Counted from the stretch's first letter, positions 1-8,098 are shown. The stretch: 17,372 nt of DNA from Prevotellaceae bacterium (GCA_031259655.1 JAIRLF010000135.1:1-17372); one strand, 5' to 3'. The notes: a model not told the origin generated them from the letters alone. Program-made: numbers and translations.

Positions 1-155
1 GCGTACAAAACGGCGCGTATGTCGGCGCCACTTACCGTACATATCTTTTCGATGGATTTGGTCAAACGGTCAATGTCCAACTCGCCGTTTGTAACAGGGG
101 ATGCATAATACTTTTTCTCTCCTCCGCCCGCTAATTTATTTGCGAAAACCGACGC
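1..155 (-). CDS. HU-like DNA-binding protein, fragment cut by window edge and without visible start
   Basis: The minus strand is open from 155 to the window edge (51 codons). It contains KKYYASPVTNG, then ELDIDRL and SGADIRAVL, which resembles the N-terminal half of the HU/IHF-like DNA-binding domain proteins common in Bacteroidales (a K-[FWY]-Y-A-x-P-V strand, then a helix, then an AD[IV]xAVL helix). Such proteins bind DNA as dimers; a specific role cannot be inferred. The frame is the same as that of the upstream S41 protease and begins immediately after its TAA stop. Between that stop and the conserved core there is no ATG, GTG or TTG; the first TTG is inside the core (ELDID). So the 5' end is mutated, frameshifted, or uses an unusual start. 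The 3' part lies outside the window. Family assignment is by remembered pattern, not by search. Confidence 0.6.
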
Positions 156-1751
156 TTAAAACGCACTATTAGTTTCGAAAGAGTACTTGTTCCAATTATC
201 TAACACTTCCACAGCTTTTTCGAACACATTATCGCCTTCGTTAATAATTTTGAAATAGGCGGAAGAATCGAACAAATTACGGGCAATGAGCGCTTTCATA
301 TATTGTTTGATATAGTTGCCTGATATTTTTATTCCCTGTTCATCTCTGGGGACACCTTCTTTTTCGCCGAACGTGACCATTTCGTTAAACAAATTATCGT
401 CCACGACGAACGATTTTTTGAACGCATCGAAGGTTTTATACTTCGATTGAAGAGACGTGCGATGCTTGTCGATATATGAGGAAACGAACTGGAAGATAAC
501 GCTTTTCCGGTTCAGGTCGCCGCTGTATGTCGAATAAGCCGAAGTGTCCAGAGGAACGTAAATATCGGGCATAATGCCGCCGCCGCCATATACGACGCGT
601 TTTTTAAACAAAGTATAATATTTCAACGAATCGGGAAAAACAATACTGTCGACGCTGAACGCCTCTGCCGAGACCCTTTCGCTGAGATTTTTGTAATACT
701 GTTCCGTTTTACCTTTTTCGTATGGCGACTGAATTGCACGACCCGACGGAGTGTGGTATCTTGCTATGGTCAAGCGCACCGCCGACCCGTCGCCCATAGG
801 AAATTCCGTCTGTACCAATCCTTTTCCGAAGGAACGTCGCCCGATTATAATTCCCCTGTCCAAATCTTGAATTGCGCCCGATACGATTTCGCTTGCCGAA
901 GCCGAAGCTTCGTTGATAAGAACGACAAGGTTTCCCTTTTTAAAAAATCCTTGTTCGGTAGACGTTTCCTTTTGGGTCGGGAAAAATCGCCCCTCGGTAT
1001 ATACGAGCAATTTTCCCTTGTCGAAAAACTGGTCTGCCAGGGCGCTTGCTATGTTCATAAATCCTCCGCCATTATTCCGTAAATCAAGAATCAACGATTT
1101 GGGATTCTTGAATTTGGCAAAAGCCTCTTCGATTTCGGTCATCGAATTTTTAGAAAAACGGCTTAGTTTCAGATATGCAACGCCCGGTTTGATTTCGTAT
1201 GCAGCGTCAAGACTGTTGATTGGAATTTTGTCGCGTGCGATTTCGAAATCCATAACAGAGCCGCCGCGTTTCACGGTTATAACGATAAGACTGCCCTTAG
1301 GACCCCGAAGCAACGAATGTACTTTCTCGAACGTAAGGTTGATATTAGTGATAGTTTGTCCGTCAACGCCAATTATCCGGTCTCCGCTCATCAAGCCGAC
1401 TTTTTCCGAGGGACCTCCCGACAGAGGAGACACAACTATCAACGTATCTTCCAGAATATTAAACTCGATACCGATACCTTCAAAATTTCCTTCCAAGGGT
1501 TCCGACATTTTCTTATATTCCTCTTTTGAAATATAATACGAGTGCGGGTCAAGAGTTTTCAATGTAGAGACTATGGCTTTTTCGATGAGTTGTTGCTGAT
1601 TGACAGTGTCAATATAATAGATGTTTATAAGATGCAACAATCGGCGGTATTTGCCCAGCGCAACGTCGGCATTATCAATTTTTTGGGAAAAGCCTTCAAA
1701 AGTCGAAACCACAAAAATTGCGGCAAACAATAATCGTATAATAATTTTCAA
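156..1751 (-). CDS. S41 family C-terminal processing peptidase (CtpA/Prc-like)
   Basis: A 531-residue serine protease of the S41A (carboxyl-terminal processing) family, expected to act in the periplasm on protein C-termini. The N-terminus (about 1-22) is a signal peptide ending in FSQ. A PDZ domain spans about 88-165, with GIGIEF and the GDRI carboxylate-binding region. The protease core follows: LDLRNNGGG at 223-230, then NEASASASE at 280-288, then FGKGLVQ at 308-314. By the known Ser/Lys/Gln spacing of the family, the catalytic residues should be Ser285, Lys310 and Gln314, all present. A C-terminal region of about 190 residues is usual in Bacteroidetes members. The start is a TTG at 1749-1751, one base after the glyS stop; no ATG lies nearby and the signal peptide needs this start, so translation is probably coupled to glyS. 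The TAA stop at 156-158 is followed in frame by the HU-like fragment. Confidence 0.93.
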   Translation of the reverse strand: MKIIIRLLFAAIFVVSTFEGFSQKIDNADVALGKYRRLLHLINIYYIDTVNQQQLIEKAIVSTLKTLDPHSYYISKEEYKKMSEPLEGNFEGIGIEFNILEDTLIVVSPLSGGPSEKVGLMSGDRIIGVDGQTITNINLTFEKVHSLLRGPKGSLIVITVKRGGSVMDFEIARDKIPINSLDAAYEIKPGVAYLKLSRFSKNSMTEIEEAFAKFKNPKSLILDLRNNGGGFMNIASALADQFFDKGKLLVYTEGRFFPTQKETSTEQGFFKKGNLVVLINEASASASEIVSGAIQDLDRGIIIGRRSFGKGLVQTEFPMGDGSAVRLTIARYHTPSGRAIQSPYEKGKTEQYYKNLSERVSAEAFSVDSIVFPDSLKYYTLFKKRVVYGGGGIMPDIYVPLDTSAYSTYSGDLNRKSVIFQFVSSYIDKHRTSLQSKYKTFDAFKKSFVVDDNLFNEMVTFGEKEGVPRDEQGIKISGNYIKQYMKALIARNLFDSSAYFKIINEGDNVFEKAVEVLDNWNKYSFETNSAF

Positions 1752-1752
1752 T

Positions 1753-3327
1753 TTATTTATATTTATTAGTTTTTAATTCCAAATCCTGCAGTGCATATTT
1801 CATGTTGATTAATTTATCCAAAACCTGAGAAAGCGATGTTACGGGAACACGTTCCTGAGCCATTGTATCTCGGTAACGTATTGTAACGGTGTCATCTTCA
1901 AGTGTCCGGTTATCTACCGTTATACAGAAAGGGGTGCCGATAGCGTCTTGACGACGGTAACGTCTGCCTATAGTGTCTTTTTCGTCGTATTGACCCTTGT
2001 ATTCGAATTTCAGCGTGTTCATGATTTCCTTTGCTTTTTCGGGGAGACCATCCTTTTTTACCAAAGGCAACACAGCGAATTTGACGGGAGCGAGTATCGG
2101 AGGAATACGCAAAACAACTCTTTCGTCGGTTTCGCCATTATCCTTAGCGACAGTCTCTTCGGCGTATGCAGCCGAAAGAACGAGCAACACAGTACGGTCG
2201 ACGCCTATCGAAGTTTCGACGACATAAGGAACAAAACTTTCGTTAGTATCGGGGTCGAAATACTGTATTTTTTTACCCGAAAATTTCTGATGATTTCCCA
2301 AATCGAAATCCGTTCGCGAGTGTATTCCTTCTACTTCTTTAAATCCGAACGGGAAATTAAACTCGACGTCAGCGGCGGCGTTGGCGTAGTGGGCAAGTTT
2401 GTCGTGGTCGTGAAAACGATATTTATCATTGCCGAAACCCAGAGAACGATGCCATTCCATACGTATGTTTTTCCAATATTCGTACCATTTCATTTCTTCG
2501 CCCGGACGAACAAAGAACTGCATTTCCATCTGTTCAAATTCGCGCATACGGAATATAAATTGGCGTGCAACTATCTCGTTTCTGAACGCTTTACCGATTT
2601 GAGCTATGCCAAAAGGTATTTTCATTCTTCCGGTTTTCTGGACGTTGAGAAAGTTCACAAATATTCCCTGCGCTGTTTCGGGACGCAGATATATCAGATT
2701 CGTATCGTTGCTCACCGAGCCCATTTGTGTCGAAAACATCAGGTTAAATTGCCGTACTTCCGTCCAGTTTCGTGTGCCGGATATTGGGCAGGCTATTTCA
2801 CAGTCGATAATAATATCTCGCAACCGGTTCAAATCTCCGGAGTTTAGAGCGATTTTCATTTTGTTTCGGACTTCCTCGATTTTTTCGACGTTACGGAGAA
2901 CGTTGGGATTCGTGGAGCGGAATTGAGTTTCGTCGAAAGTGTCGCCAAATTTTTTCTTTCCTTTTGCAACTTCTTTTTCTACTTTTTCCTCCAGTTTCGC
3001 AATGTATTCTTCAATCAAAACGTCTGCCCTATAACGTTTTTTCGAATCTTTATTGTCGATTAGAGGGTCGTTGAACGCTCCTACATGTCCGGAGGCTTCC
3101 CAGATTTTCGGATGCATAAAAATCGCAGAATCGATGCCAACTATGTTTTCGTGCAATTTCACCATCGCTTCCCACCAGTAACGTTTGATGTTGTTTTTCA
3201 ACTCCACCCCGTTTTGTCCATAATCGTAAACAGCGCCAAGACCGTCGTATATTTCGCTCGAAGGGAAGATATACCCATATTCTTTACAGTGCGCAATCAA
3301 TTTTTTAAAAAGTTCTTCTTGTGTCAT
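1753..3327 (-). CDS. glyS: glycine--tRNA ligase (single-chain, alpha2 type)
   Basis: Charges tRNA-Gly with glycine in the cytoplasm. This is the eukaryote/archaea-like homodimeric GlyRS used by Bacteroidetes, not the alpha2-beta2 type. With the chosen start it has 524 residues. Visible class II features: an N-terminal stretch with SSEIYDGLGAVYDYG, RPETAQG at 215-221, motif 2 with FRNEI (248-252) and FRMREFEQMEMQFF (259-272), motif 3 ETSIGVDR at 371-378, and a C-terminal anticodon-binding domain from about 413 (LAPVK ... DAIGTPFCITVD). The open frame also has an ATG at 3343-3345, but the second ATG (3325-3327, MTQEELFKKL) matches the family N-terminus and leaves a short leader below the -7 element at 3356-3363, so I use it. 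The stop is one base before the S41 protease start. Its transcription starts separately, downstream of the tsf terminator. Confidence 0.96.
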   Translation of the reverse strand: MTQEELFKKLIAHCKEYGYIFPSSEIYDGLGAVYDYGQNGVELKNNIKRYWWEAMVKLHENIVGIDSAIFMHPKIWEASGHVGAFNDPLIDNKDSKKRYRADVLIEEYIAKLEEKVEKEVAKGKKKFGDTFDETQFRSTNPNVLRNVEKIEEVRNKMKIALNSGDLNRLRDIIIDCEIACPISGTRNWTEVRQFNLMFSTQMGSVSNDTNLIYLRPETAQGIFVNFLNVQKTGRMKIPFGIAQIGKAFRNEIVARQFIFRMREFEQMEMQFFVRPGEEMKWYEYWKNIRMEWHRSLGFGNDKYRFHDHDKLAHYANAAADVEFNFPFGFKEVEGIHSRTDFDLGNHQKFSGKKIQYFDPDTNESFVPYVVETSIGVDRTVLLVLSAAYAEETVAKDNGETDERVVLRIPPILAPVKFAVLPLVKKDGLPEKAKEIMNTLKFEYKGQYDEKDTIGRRYRRQDAIGTPFCITVDNRTLEDDTVTIRYRDTMAQERVPVTSLSQVLDKLINMKYALQDLELKTNKYK

Positions 3328-3355
3328 TCGGAATTTTAATAACATATTCGGGCGG

Positions 3356-3363
3356 CAAATTTA
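3356..3363 (-). promoter_or_regulatory. putative Bacteroidetes promoter -7 element for glyS
   Basis: Read on the minus strand this is TAAATTTG, matching the Bacteroidetes sigma-ABfr -7 consensus TAnnTTTG. It sits between the tsf terminator and glyS, 28 bases before the chosen glyS ATG. No clear TTG -33 element is seen 17-23 bases upstream, so strength is uncertain. Confidence 0.5.
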
Positions 3364-3438
3364 AGCAAAATTTGAAGACTGCGAAAAAATATCGAAATAT
3401 TTTATCGAGACAACAACATATCAGCATATTACCGGAAT

Positions 3439-3474
3439 AAAAAAAGAAGACTGCCCTGTGCATAGGCAGTCTTC
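3439..3474 (-). terminator. intrinsic terminator of the rplM-rpsI-rpsB-tsf operon
   Basis: A perfect 10-bp inverted repeat, GAAGACTGCC at 3446-3455 and GGCAGTCTTC at 3465-3474, has a 9-base loop and is followed on the minus strand by a run of seven T (plus-strand A at 3439-3445). It lies 48 bases after the tsf stop. This is a textbook rho-independent terminator, the clearest in the window. Confidence 0.92.
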
Positions 3475-3521
3475 AACATTAATATTTACTAACAATTTAA
3501 AATTTTTTATATATGAAAACT

Positions 3522-4349
3522 TTAATCATTCAAAGAGAAGCGTACGAATTTCGTAACCGCCGCTTCGGGGTCAACACTTTTAAGATATTGACCGACAGAA
3601 ATTTTTTGGTCTTTAATGAAATCTTGAGATATCAATGTGTTTTCTTTAAAGAACTTATTCAATTTACCTTCGGCAATTTTCTCTATCATGTTTTCCGGTT
3701 TATTTTCGAGACGCGCCTGTTCTCTACCGATTTGCAGCTCGCGTTCAACGATTGCCTGCGGACAGGCGCTTTTATCGACTGCAACAGGATTCATTGCGGC
3801 AACTTGCATTGCTATGTCTTTTCCGGCTTCGACCGGGACGTTCTTGTTGAAAGCGACGATAGTAGCAAGTTTGTTGTTCATGTGGATATAAAACACCAAA
3901 TGTTCACCCGAAATTCTTTCGTATGAAGCGATTACGTGTTTTTCTCCGCTTTTGCCTGTTTGGTCGCTAATCAGTTGCGCTATAGTCGAACCGTCGACGG
4001 TAATCGCTTCGAGCGCGTCTTTTGTCTCCGGTAAAGCGCCGATTGCAGCATTGGCAATTTTGTTTGCCAGCGTTTTGAAATCGTCTGTTTTAGCAACGAA
4101 ATCCGTTTCGCAGCCGAGAGCTACCAAAATACCTTCTTTCGAATTGCTGTCGACTTTGGCAATCACAGCGCCTTCGGTAGTTTCGCGGTCGGCGCGTTTC
4201 GCGGCGACTAATTTTCCTTTTTCGCGTATAATTTCCTGTGCGCGGTCAAAATCTCCATTAGCTTCGGCAAGAGCATTTTTACAGTCCATCATGCCTGCTC
4301 CGGTCATTTTTCTCAGTTTTGCAACATCTGTTGCTTTTATTTCTGCCAT
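3522..4349 (-). CDS. tsf: elongation factor Ts
   Basis: EF-Ts, the guanine nucleotide exchange factor that releases GDP from EF-Tu during translation. It has 275 residues, in the usual range for the family. The N-terminal UBA-like domain (about 1-50) holds the signature LRKMTGAGMMDCKNAL (12-27) and DFDRAQEIIREKG (33-45). The next stretch has GCETDFVAKTDDF, the conserved TDFVA core region that contacts EF-Tu. The rest is the dimerisation region ending KFVRFSLND. It follows rpsB by 50 bases and is the last gene of the ribosomal operon, ending just before the terminator at 3439-3474. The ATG at 4347-4349 is preceded by AAGGAG (4361-4366), an unusually good Shine-Dalgarno for a genome whose other genes here mostly lack one. 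Confidence 0.96.
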   Translation of the reverse strand: MAEIKATDVAKLRKMTGAGMMDCKNALAEANGDFDRAQEIIREKGKLVAAKRADRETTEGAVIAKVDSNSKEGILVALGCETDFVAKTDDFKTLANKIANAAIGALPETKDALEAITVDGSTIAQLISDQTGKSGEKHVIASYERISGEHLVFYIHMNNKLATIVAFNKNVPVEAGKDIAMQVAAMNPVAVDKSACPQAIVERELQIGREQARLENKPENMIEKIAEGKLNKFFKENTLISQDFIKDQKISVGQYLKSVDPEAAVTKFVRFSLND

Positions 4350-4360
4350 AATAAATAAAT

Positions 4361-4366
4361 CTCCTT
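4361..4366 (-). promoter_or_regulatory. Shine-Dalgarno sequence of tsf
   Basis: AAGGAG on the minus strand, 11 bases before the tsf ATG. It fits the anti-Shine-Dalgarno of 16S rRNA. It stands out because most genes in the window have only A/T-rich leaders. Confidence 0.6.
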
Positions 4367-4399
4367 ATCTATGAAATTAATATTATAATACTTATGGGA

Positions 4400-5206
4400 C
4401 TATGAGCGATTATCACGTGATTCGCGTGGATAGTCTTTTTTCGATTTACGGGCTCTTATTTTACGTGCCGGCGAGGCTGTTTCATCAGTTTTTACCGGTT
4501 CGTCTTTTTCTCTTTCGCCTTTTCTTTCGTCGAGACCTTCCTGCATTGCATTGCAGGCTATGCCTACTATCAATTCGATTGATTTGGCGGCGTCGTCGTT
4601 TGCCGGAATCACAAAATCGATGTTTGTGGGGTCGCAGCAAGTATCAACCATTGCAATAACCGGAATATTCAGCCGTTTAGCTTCTTTCACCGCATTAGCT
4701 TCTTTTTGGATATCAACGATAAAGAGAGCTGCGGGTAAACGCGAGAGGTCGGCAATAGAACCCAAGTTCTTCTCTAATTTAGCTCTTTGGCGCGAAATCT
4801 GCAATTTTTCGCGTTTCGACAGTGTTTCGAACGTTCCGTCGGCAAACATTCTGTCGATAGTGTTCATTTTTTTTACGGCTTTGCGTATGGTAGGGAAATT
4901 TGTAAGCATACCGCCTGGCCAGCGTTCTGTAACGTAAGGCATATCAATAGCTTTTACTTTTTCCGCAACAATATCTTTTGCCTGTTTTTTTGTAGCGACA
5001 AACAGCACTTTTCGTCCCGAACGGGCGATATTATACAGCGCTTTCGCTGCTTCGTCTATTTTTACAACGGTTTTATGCAGGTCGATAATATGGATTCCGT
5101 TCTTTTCCATGAAGATATAGGGAGCCATTTTTGGGTTCCATTTTCTTTTCATGTGTCCGAAATGAACGCCTGCATCAAGTAAATCCTGGAATGTTGTCTT
5201 TGACAT
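4400..5206 (-). CDS. rpsB: 30S ribosomal protein S2
   Basis: Small-subunit ribosomal protein S2, a late-assembling protein needed for S1 binding in many bacteria. It has 268 residues. Family features are clear: LLDAGVHFGHMKRKWNPKMAPYIF near the N-terminus, HIIDLHKT, FVATKKQA, RWPGGMLTNF, LPAALFIVDIQKE, and CDPTNIDFVIPANDDA. After the S2 fold a charged tail of about 40 residues (EREKDEPVKTDE ... RARKSKKDYPRESRDNRS) extends the C-terminus; lineage-specific tails like this are common in the phylum. The ATG at 5204-5206 is preceded by A-rich sequence without a Shine-Dalgarno. It lies 167 bases after rpsI, much more than the other gaps in this operon, and that gap can fold (see the leader entry). 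Confidence 0.97.
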   Translation of the reverse strand: MSKTTFQDLLDAGVHFGHMKRKWNPKMAPYIFMEKNGIHIIDLHKTVVKIDEAAKALYNIARSGRKVLFVATKKQAKDIVAEKVKAIDMPYVTERWPGGMLTNFPTIRKAVKKMNTIDRMFADGTFETLSKREKLQISRQRAKLEKNLGSIADLSRLPAALFIVDIQKEANAVKEAKRLNIPVIAMVDTCCDPTNIDFVIPANDDAAKSIELIVGIACNAMQEGLDERKGEREKDEPVKTDETASPARKIRARKSKKDYPRESRDNRS

Positions 5207-5271
5207 TTTTTTTAATTCTTTTTTTTAATTACTTAATTTTTAAACTCTTTACCTCAATTTTTCGCGTAGTG

Positions 5272-5353
5272 GATTGACTGTCCAATCGGAAAAATTTTCC
5301 GCAACACGGCATTATCGCAAATATTGAACGATAATTCATAACCGGTGTTGTGC
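5272..5353 (-). promoter_or_regulatory. structured intergenic leader between rpsI and rpsB
   Basis: The 167-base rpsI-rpsB gap contains several inverted repeats. The largest pairs 5301-5317 with 5329-5353: TTATCG/CGATAA around an 11-base loop, extended outward by CGG/CCG and AACA/TGTT with small bulges. Next to it, CGGAAAA and TTTTCCG (5287-5301) are self-complementary, and GATTG/CAATC (5272-5287) forms a short hairpin, so alternative folds are possible. Ribosomal operons often carry autoregulatory leaders, and S2 is known to control its own mRNA in enterobacteria. That this leader does the same is inference. Confidence 0.4.
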
Positions 5354-5373
5354 TTAAGAAAAACTGCATTTTG

Positions 5374-5763
5374 TTAGCGTTTACTAAATTGAAATCTTTT
5401 ACGCGCTCCCGGACGTCCCGGTTTTTTACGTTCAACCCGGCGCGGGTCGCGTGTCAAAAATCCGTTAGATTTCAAAGTCGAACGGAATGTTTCCGCATCT
5501 ATCTTACAGATAGCGCGGGCAATACCCAATCGCAACGCTTCTGCCTGACCTGTGATTCCGCCTCCGTTGAGATTGACCTTCAGGTCGTATTTGCCTTCGT
5601 TGTCGGTTACCATAAGCGGTTGTTTAACCACATATTGCAACAGTTGCGAAGGGAAATAACTGTCTAAGGGGCGTCCATTGATTGTAATAACTCCTGTCCC
5701 GGCTGTTAAATAGACCCGGGCAATAGCAGCTTTTCGTCTTCCAAGTGCATTAATTACTTCCAT
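5374..5763 (-). CDS. rpsI: 30S ribosomal protein S9
   Basis: Small-subunit protein S9, whose C-terminal tail reaches the P-site tRNA. With the chosen ATG (5761-5763) it has 129 residues. Recognisable parts: INALGRRKAAIARVYL at the N-terminus, GTGVITINGRPLDSYFP, the central GGGITGQAEALRLGIARA, FLTRDPRRVERKKPGRPGARKRFQFSKR at the end, with the conserved terminal KR. The open frame extends two codons upstream to a TTG, but MEVINALGRRKAA is the normal N-terminus in the phylum. It follows the rplM stop by seven bases, the usual L13-S9 pairing. Confidence 0.97.
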   Translation of the reverse strand: MEVINALGRRKAAIARVYLTAGTGVITINGRPLDSYFPSQLLQYVVKQPLMVTDNEGKYDLKVNLNGGGITGQAEALRLGIARAICKIDAETFRSTLKSNGFLTRDPRRVERKKPGRPGARKRFQFSKR

Positions 5764-5770
5764 TGTCAAT

Positions 5771-6223
5771 TTAAATTTCTTTTAATGTAATTTGTTTTGG
5801 TTGTTGCGCTTCATGAGGATGTTCGTTTCCTGCATAAACATACAAATTGTGAAATAACTTGGAACCAAGTTTGTTTTTCGGAAGCATACCTTTAATAGCA
5901 GCTTCTATCACGGCGTTCGGTTTGCTTGCCAACAATTGGTTGGGAGTAGCAAAACGTTGACCACCCGGATATCCGGTATGGCGTACGTACACCTTGTCTG
6001 TTCGCTTTTTACCCGTCAGTCGGATTTTGTCGGCGTTGAGAATAATCACATTATCACCGCAATTGACATGAGGGGTAAAGTCCGGTTTGTTTTTGCCTCG
6101 CAGAATTAACGCTACTCGCGACGCAAGACGCCCCAAAACGACATCAGTGGCATCTATAACGTACCAGGTTTTTGTAACCGTTGATGCGTTTGCCGATACT
6201 GTTTTGTAACTTAAAGTGTTCAC
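5771..6223 (-). CDS. rplM: 50S ribosomal protein L13
   Basis: Large-subunit protein L13, an early assembly protein. It has 150 residues with family features [49 protein letters not shown] and [10 protein letters not shown], and the Bacteroidetes-type ending [15 protein letters not shown]. The start is GTG (6221-6223), with a weak AAGG upstream; [12 protein letters not shown] matches the N-terminus in related genomes. It is the first gene of rplM-rpsI-rpsB-tsf, with a full promoter about 70-100 bases upstream (6292-6324). Confidence 0.97.
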   Translation of the reverse strand: MNTLSYKTVSANASTVTKTWYVIDATDVVLGRLASRVALILRGKNKPDFTPHVNCGDNVIILNADKIRLTGKKRTDKVYVRHTGYPGGQRFATPNQLLASKPNAVIEAAIKGMLPKNKLGSKLFHNLYVYAGNEHPHEAQQPKQITLKEI

Positions 6224-6291
6224 TTTACCTTTTTTCTTTTTTAATTAATACTTATAATTGTGTCCTAATATATTCCCTTAAAATGGGGCTG

Positions 6292-6324
6292 CAAAGGTAA
6301 TGAATATTTTTTTAATTCAACAAA
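6292..6324 (-). promoter_or_regulatory. promoter of the rplM-rpsI-rpsB-tsf operon
   Basis: On the minus strand TTTG (6321-6324) is followed after 21 bases by TACCTTTG (6292-6299). Both match the Bacteroidetes -33/-7 promoter (TTTG ... TAnnTTTG). Transcription should start near 6285, leaving an A/T-rich leader of about 60 bases before the GTG of rplM. Confidence 0.75.
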
Positions 6325-6414
6325 TTTCTTCGACAAATATTCTTTCACAATATTGTATATTGATGAAAATAAGATATCTGCCTGTCTATTCATTACCTGA
6401 AACAACCTGGTTCA

Positions 6415-8088
6415 TTACACAGCTTTTACTGTTACTTTGCGTCCTTTGTAGAAGACATTTTTCAAATCGTTCAACAAAGAGTTTGCCTGGTCGGACTTTA
6501 TTTCGAAGTACGTATCCTTTTTAGTAAGGTCTATTTTTCCTATTTTTACTTTATTGCCCGATTCGGTCTTATTGATAAGTTCGATGAGCACATTGGGATA
6601 CAGCCCGTCTTTTTTGCCGATATTTAGATGCAGGCGGGTAAAGCCTCTTTCTGCTTTTCTGCTTGCTTTTTGAGTATCGTTCCCGAATTTATCCGATTTT
6701 CTGCCGCTTTTTCGACCCTCGTTTTTGGCGCTTCTGTCTTTGCTGTCGTTGTCCGATTTGGCGGCTTGCAAATCTTCGGCATCCTTATAATAGTTGAGAA
6801 ACCGGTTGAACTCCAGCGACACAAATCGGCGGATGATATCTTCTTTTTCCAACCATTCGAGTTTTTTGAAAATTGCGGGCAAATAGTTGTTTATTTCTTC
6901 GTTGTCAACGTCTACGTGTTCCATTCGGTCGATAAGGCTAAACAGCTGTTTTTCGCATATATCCTTACCTTTCGGAACTTCCTTGTGCTCAAACTTTTTA
7001 TTGATGCTTTTTTCGACTTGTCTGAGTTTGGATTTGTCTTTCAGACCGGCAATCACAACCGATGTTCCTGTTTTACCGGCGCGTCCCGTACGTCCGCTTC
7101 GATGGTTGTATGTTTCGATGTCGTCGGGCAGGTTGAAATTGATGATGTGAGTGAGGTCGCTGACGTCTAAACCTCTTGCTGCAACGTCGGTAGCTACAAG
7201 CAGTTTGATGTTGCCGATACGGAATTTTTGCATCACATAGTCGCGTTGCGCTTGCGATAAATCTCCATGTAGCGCTTCGGCGTTATAACCGTCTTTGATG
7301 AGCTTTTCGGCGATTTCGCCGGTTTCGCGTTTTGTACGGCAAAAGACGATTCCGTAGATATTGGGATTGTAATCGACAATTCTTTTCAGAGCCTTGTATT
7401 TGTCTTTGCTGCTGACGGTGTAACATAAGTGTTTGACGTTCTCCGAACCCGAATTGCGCGAGCCGACAACTATCTCCAGAGGATTGTTCATGTAATTTTC
7501 GGCAATGTTTGCGATTCTGTCGGGCATTGTCGCCGAAAACAGTAATGTCCGGCGTTCTTTCGGTACAACTTTAAGTATGTCGTTCAAACTGTCGATAAAA
7601 CCCATGTTCAATATTTCGTCGGCTTCGTCCAGTACAACGTTTTTGACGGCGCTCAAATCTGCCGCTTTCCTGTTGATTAAATCCAACATGCGACCCGGAG
7701 TTGCAACAACGAACTGCACTCCTTTTTTTAAGGCGCGTATCTGATTTTCAATATTTGCGCCTCCATACACGGGCAAAATATGTATATCCGGCAGATATTT
7801 GGAAAAACTGTTCAAATCGTCGGTTATCTGCAAACACAATTCCCTTGTCGGGCAAAGTACGAGTACTTGTATACCTGCCGATTGCGAGGTATTAGACATG
7901 TTAATCAACGGCAAACCAAATGCCGCTGTTTTTCCTGTACCAGTCTGTGCCAGAGCGATAATATCTCTATCGCTCTCGAGCATAACGGGTATAACTTTTT
8001 CCTGTACAGGCATCGGAGTTTCAAATCCTAAATCTTTAATTGCCTTGAGGATTTCGGGATTTAATCCCTGAATTTCAAAATTTGTCAT
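6415..8088 (-). CDS. DEAD-box ATP-dependent RNA helicase with DbpA-like RNA-binding domain
   Basis: A DeaD/CsdA-like RNA helicase of 557 residues that unwinds RNA using ATP; relatives act in ribosome assembly, RNA decay and cold adaptation. Motifs in order: Q motif GFETPMPVQ (21-29), motif I AQTGTGKT (47-54), Ia PTREL (80-84), TPGR (130-133), DEAD (154-157), SAT (185-187), ARGLDVSD (304-311), motif VI HRSGRTGRAG (329-338). A charged linker (about 445-480) leads to a C-terminal DbpA/RRM-like domain (RGFTRLHLNIGKKDGLYP ... GRKVTVKAV), which binds structured RNA such as rRNA. The ATG is at 8086-8088. It is a single gene with its own promoter (8180-8187) and a leader of about 85 bases that contains a strong hairpin close to the start codon. 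The gene ends about 190 bases before rplM; no convincing terminator is seen after it. Confidence 0.95.
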   Translation of the reverse strand: MTNFEIQGLNPEILKAIKDLGFETPMPVQEKVIPVMLESDRDIIALAQTGTGKTAAFGLPLINMSNTSQSAGIQVLVLCPTRELCLQITDDLNSFSKYLPDIHILPVYGGANIENQIRALKKGVQFVVATPGRMLDLINRKAADLSAVKNVVLDEADEILNMGFIDSLNDILKVVPKERRTLLFSATMPDRIANIAENYMNNPLEIVVGSRNSGSENVKHLCYTVSSKDKYKALKRIVDYNPNIYGIVFCRTKRETGEIAEKLIKDGYNAEALHGDLSQAQRDYVMQKFRIGNIKLLVATDVAARGLDVSDLTHIINFNLPDDIETYNHRSGRTGRAGKTGTSVVIAGLKDKSKLRQVEKSINKKFEHKEVPKGKDICEKQLFSLIDRMEHVDVDNEEINNYLPAIFKKLEWLEKEDIIRRFVSLEFNRFLNYYKDAEDLQAAKSDNDSKDRSAKNEGRKSGRKSDKFGNDTQKASRKAERGFTRLHLNIGKKDGLYPNVLIELINKTESGNKVKIGKIDLTKKDTYFEIKSDQANSLLNDLKNVFYKGRKVTVKAV

Positions 8089-8098
8089 CTATAAATCT

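Noticed and set aside
913..1536. 207-codon plus-strand open frame
   Set aside because: It is antisense to the S41 protease and has no family features or start signals.
1948..2847. 299-codon plus-strand open frame
   Set aside because: It is wholly antisense to glyS, whose protein is unmistakable; the translation is rich in Phe, Val and Arg without any family pattern.
5229..5435. 68-codon minus-strand frame overlapping the end of rpsI and the rpsB leader
   Set aside because: It begins inside rpsI in another frame and has no recognisable protein pattern; the region is better explained as a folded leader.
6300..6524. 74-codon plus-strand frame between rplM and the helicase
   Set aside because: It overlaps the rplM promoter and the helicase 3' end and has no family features.
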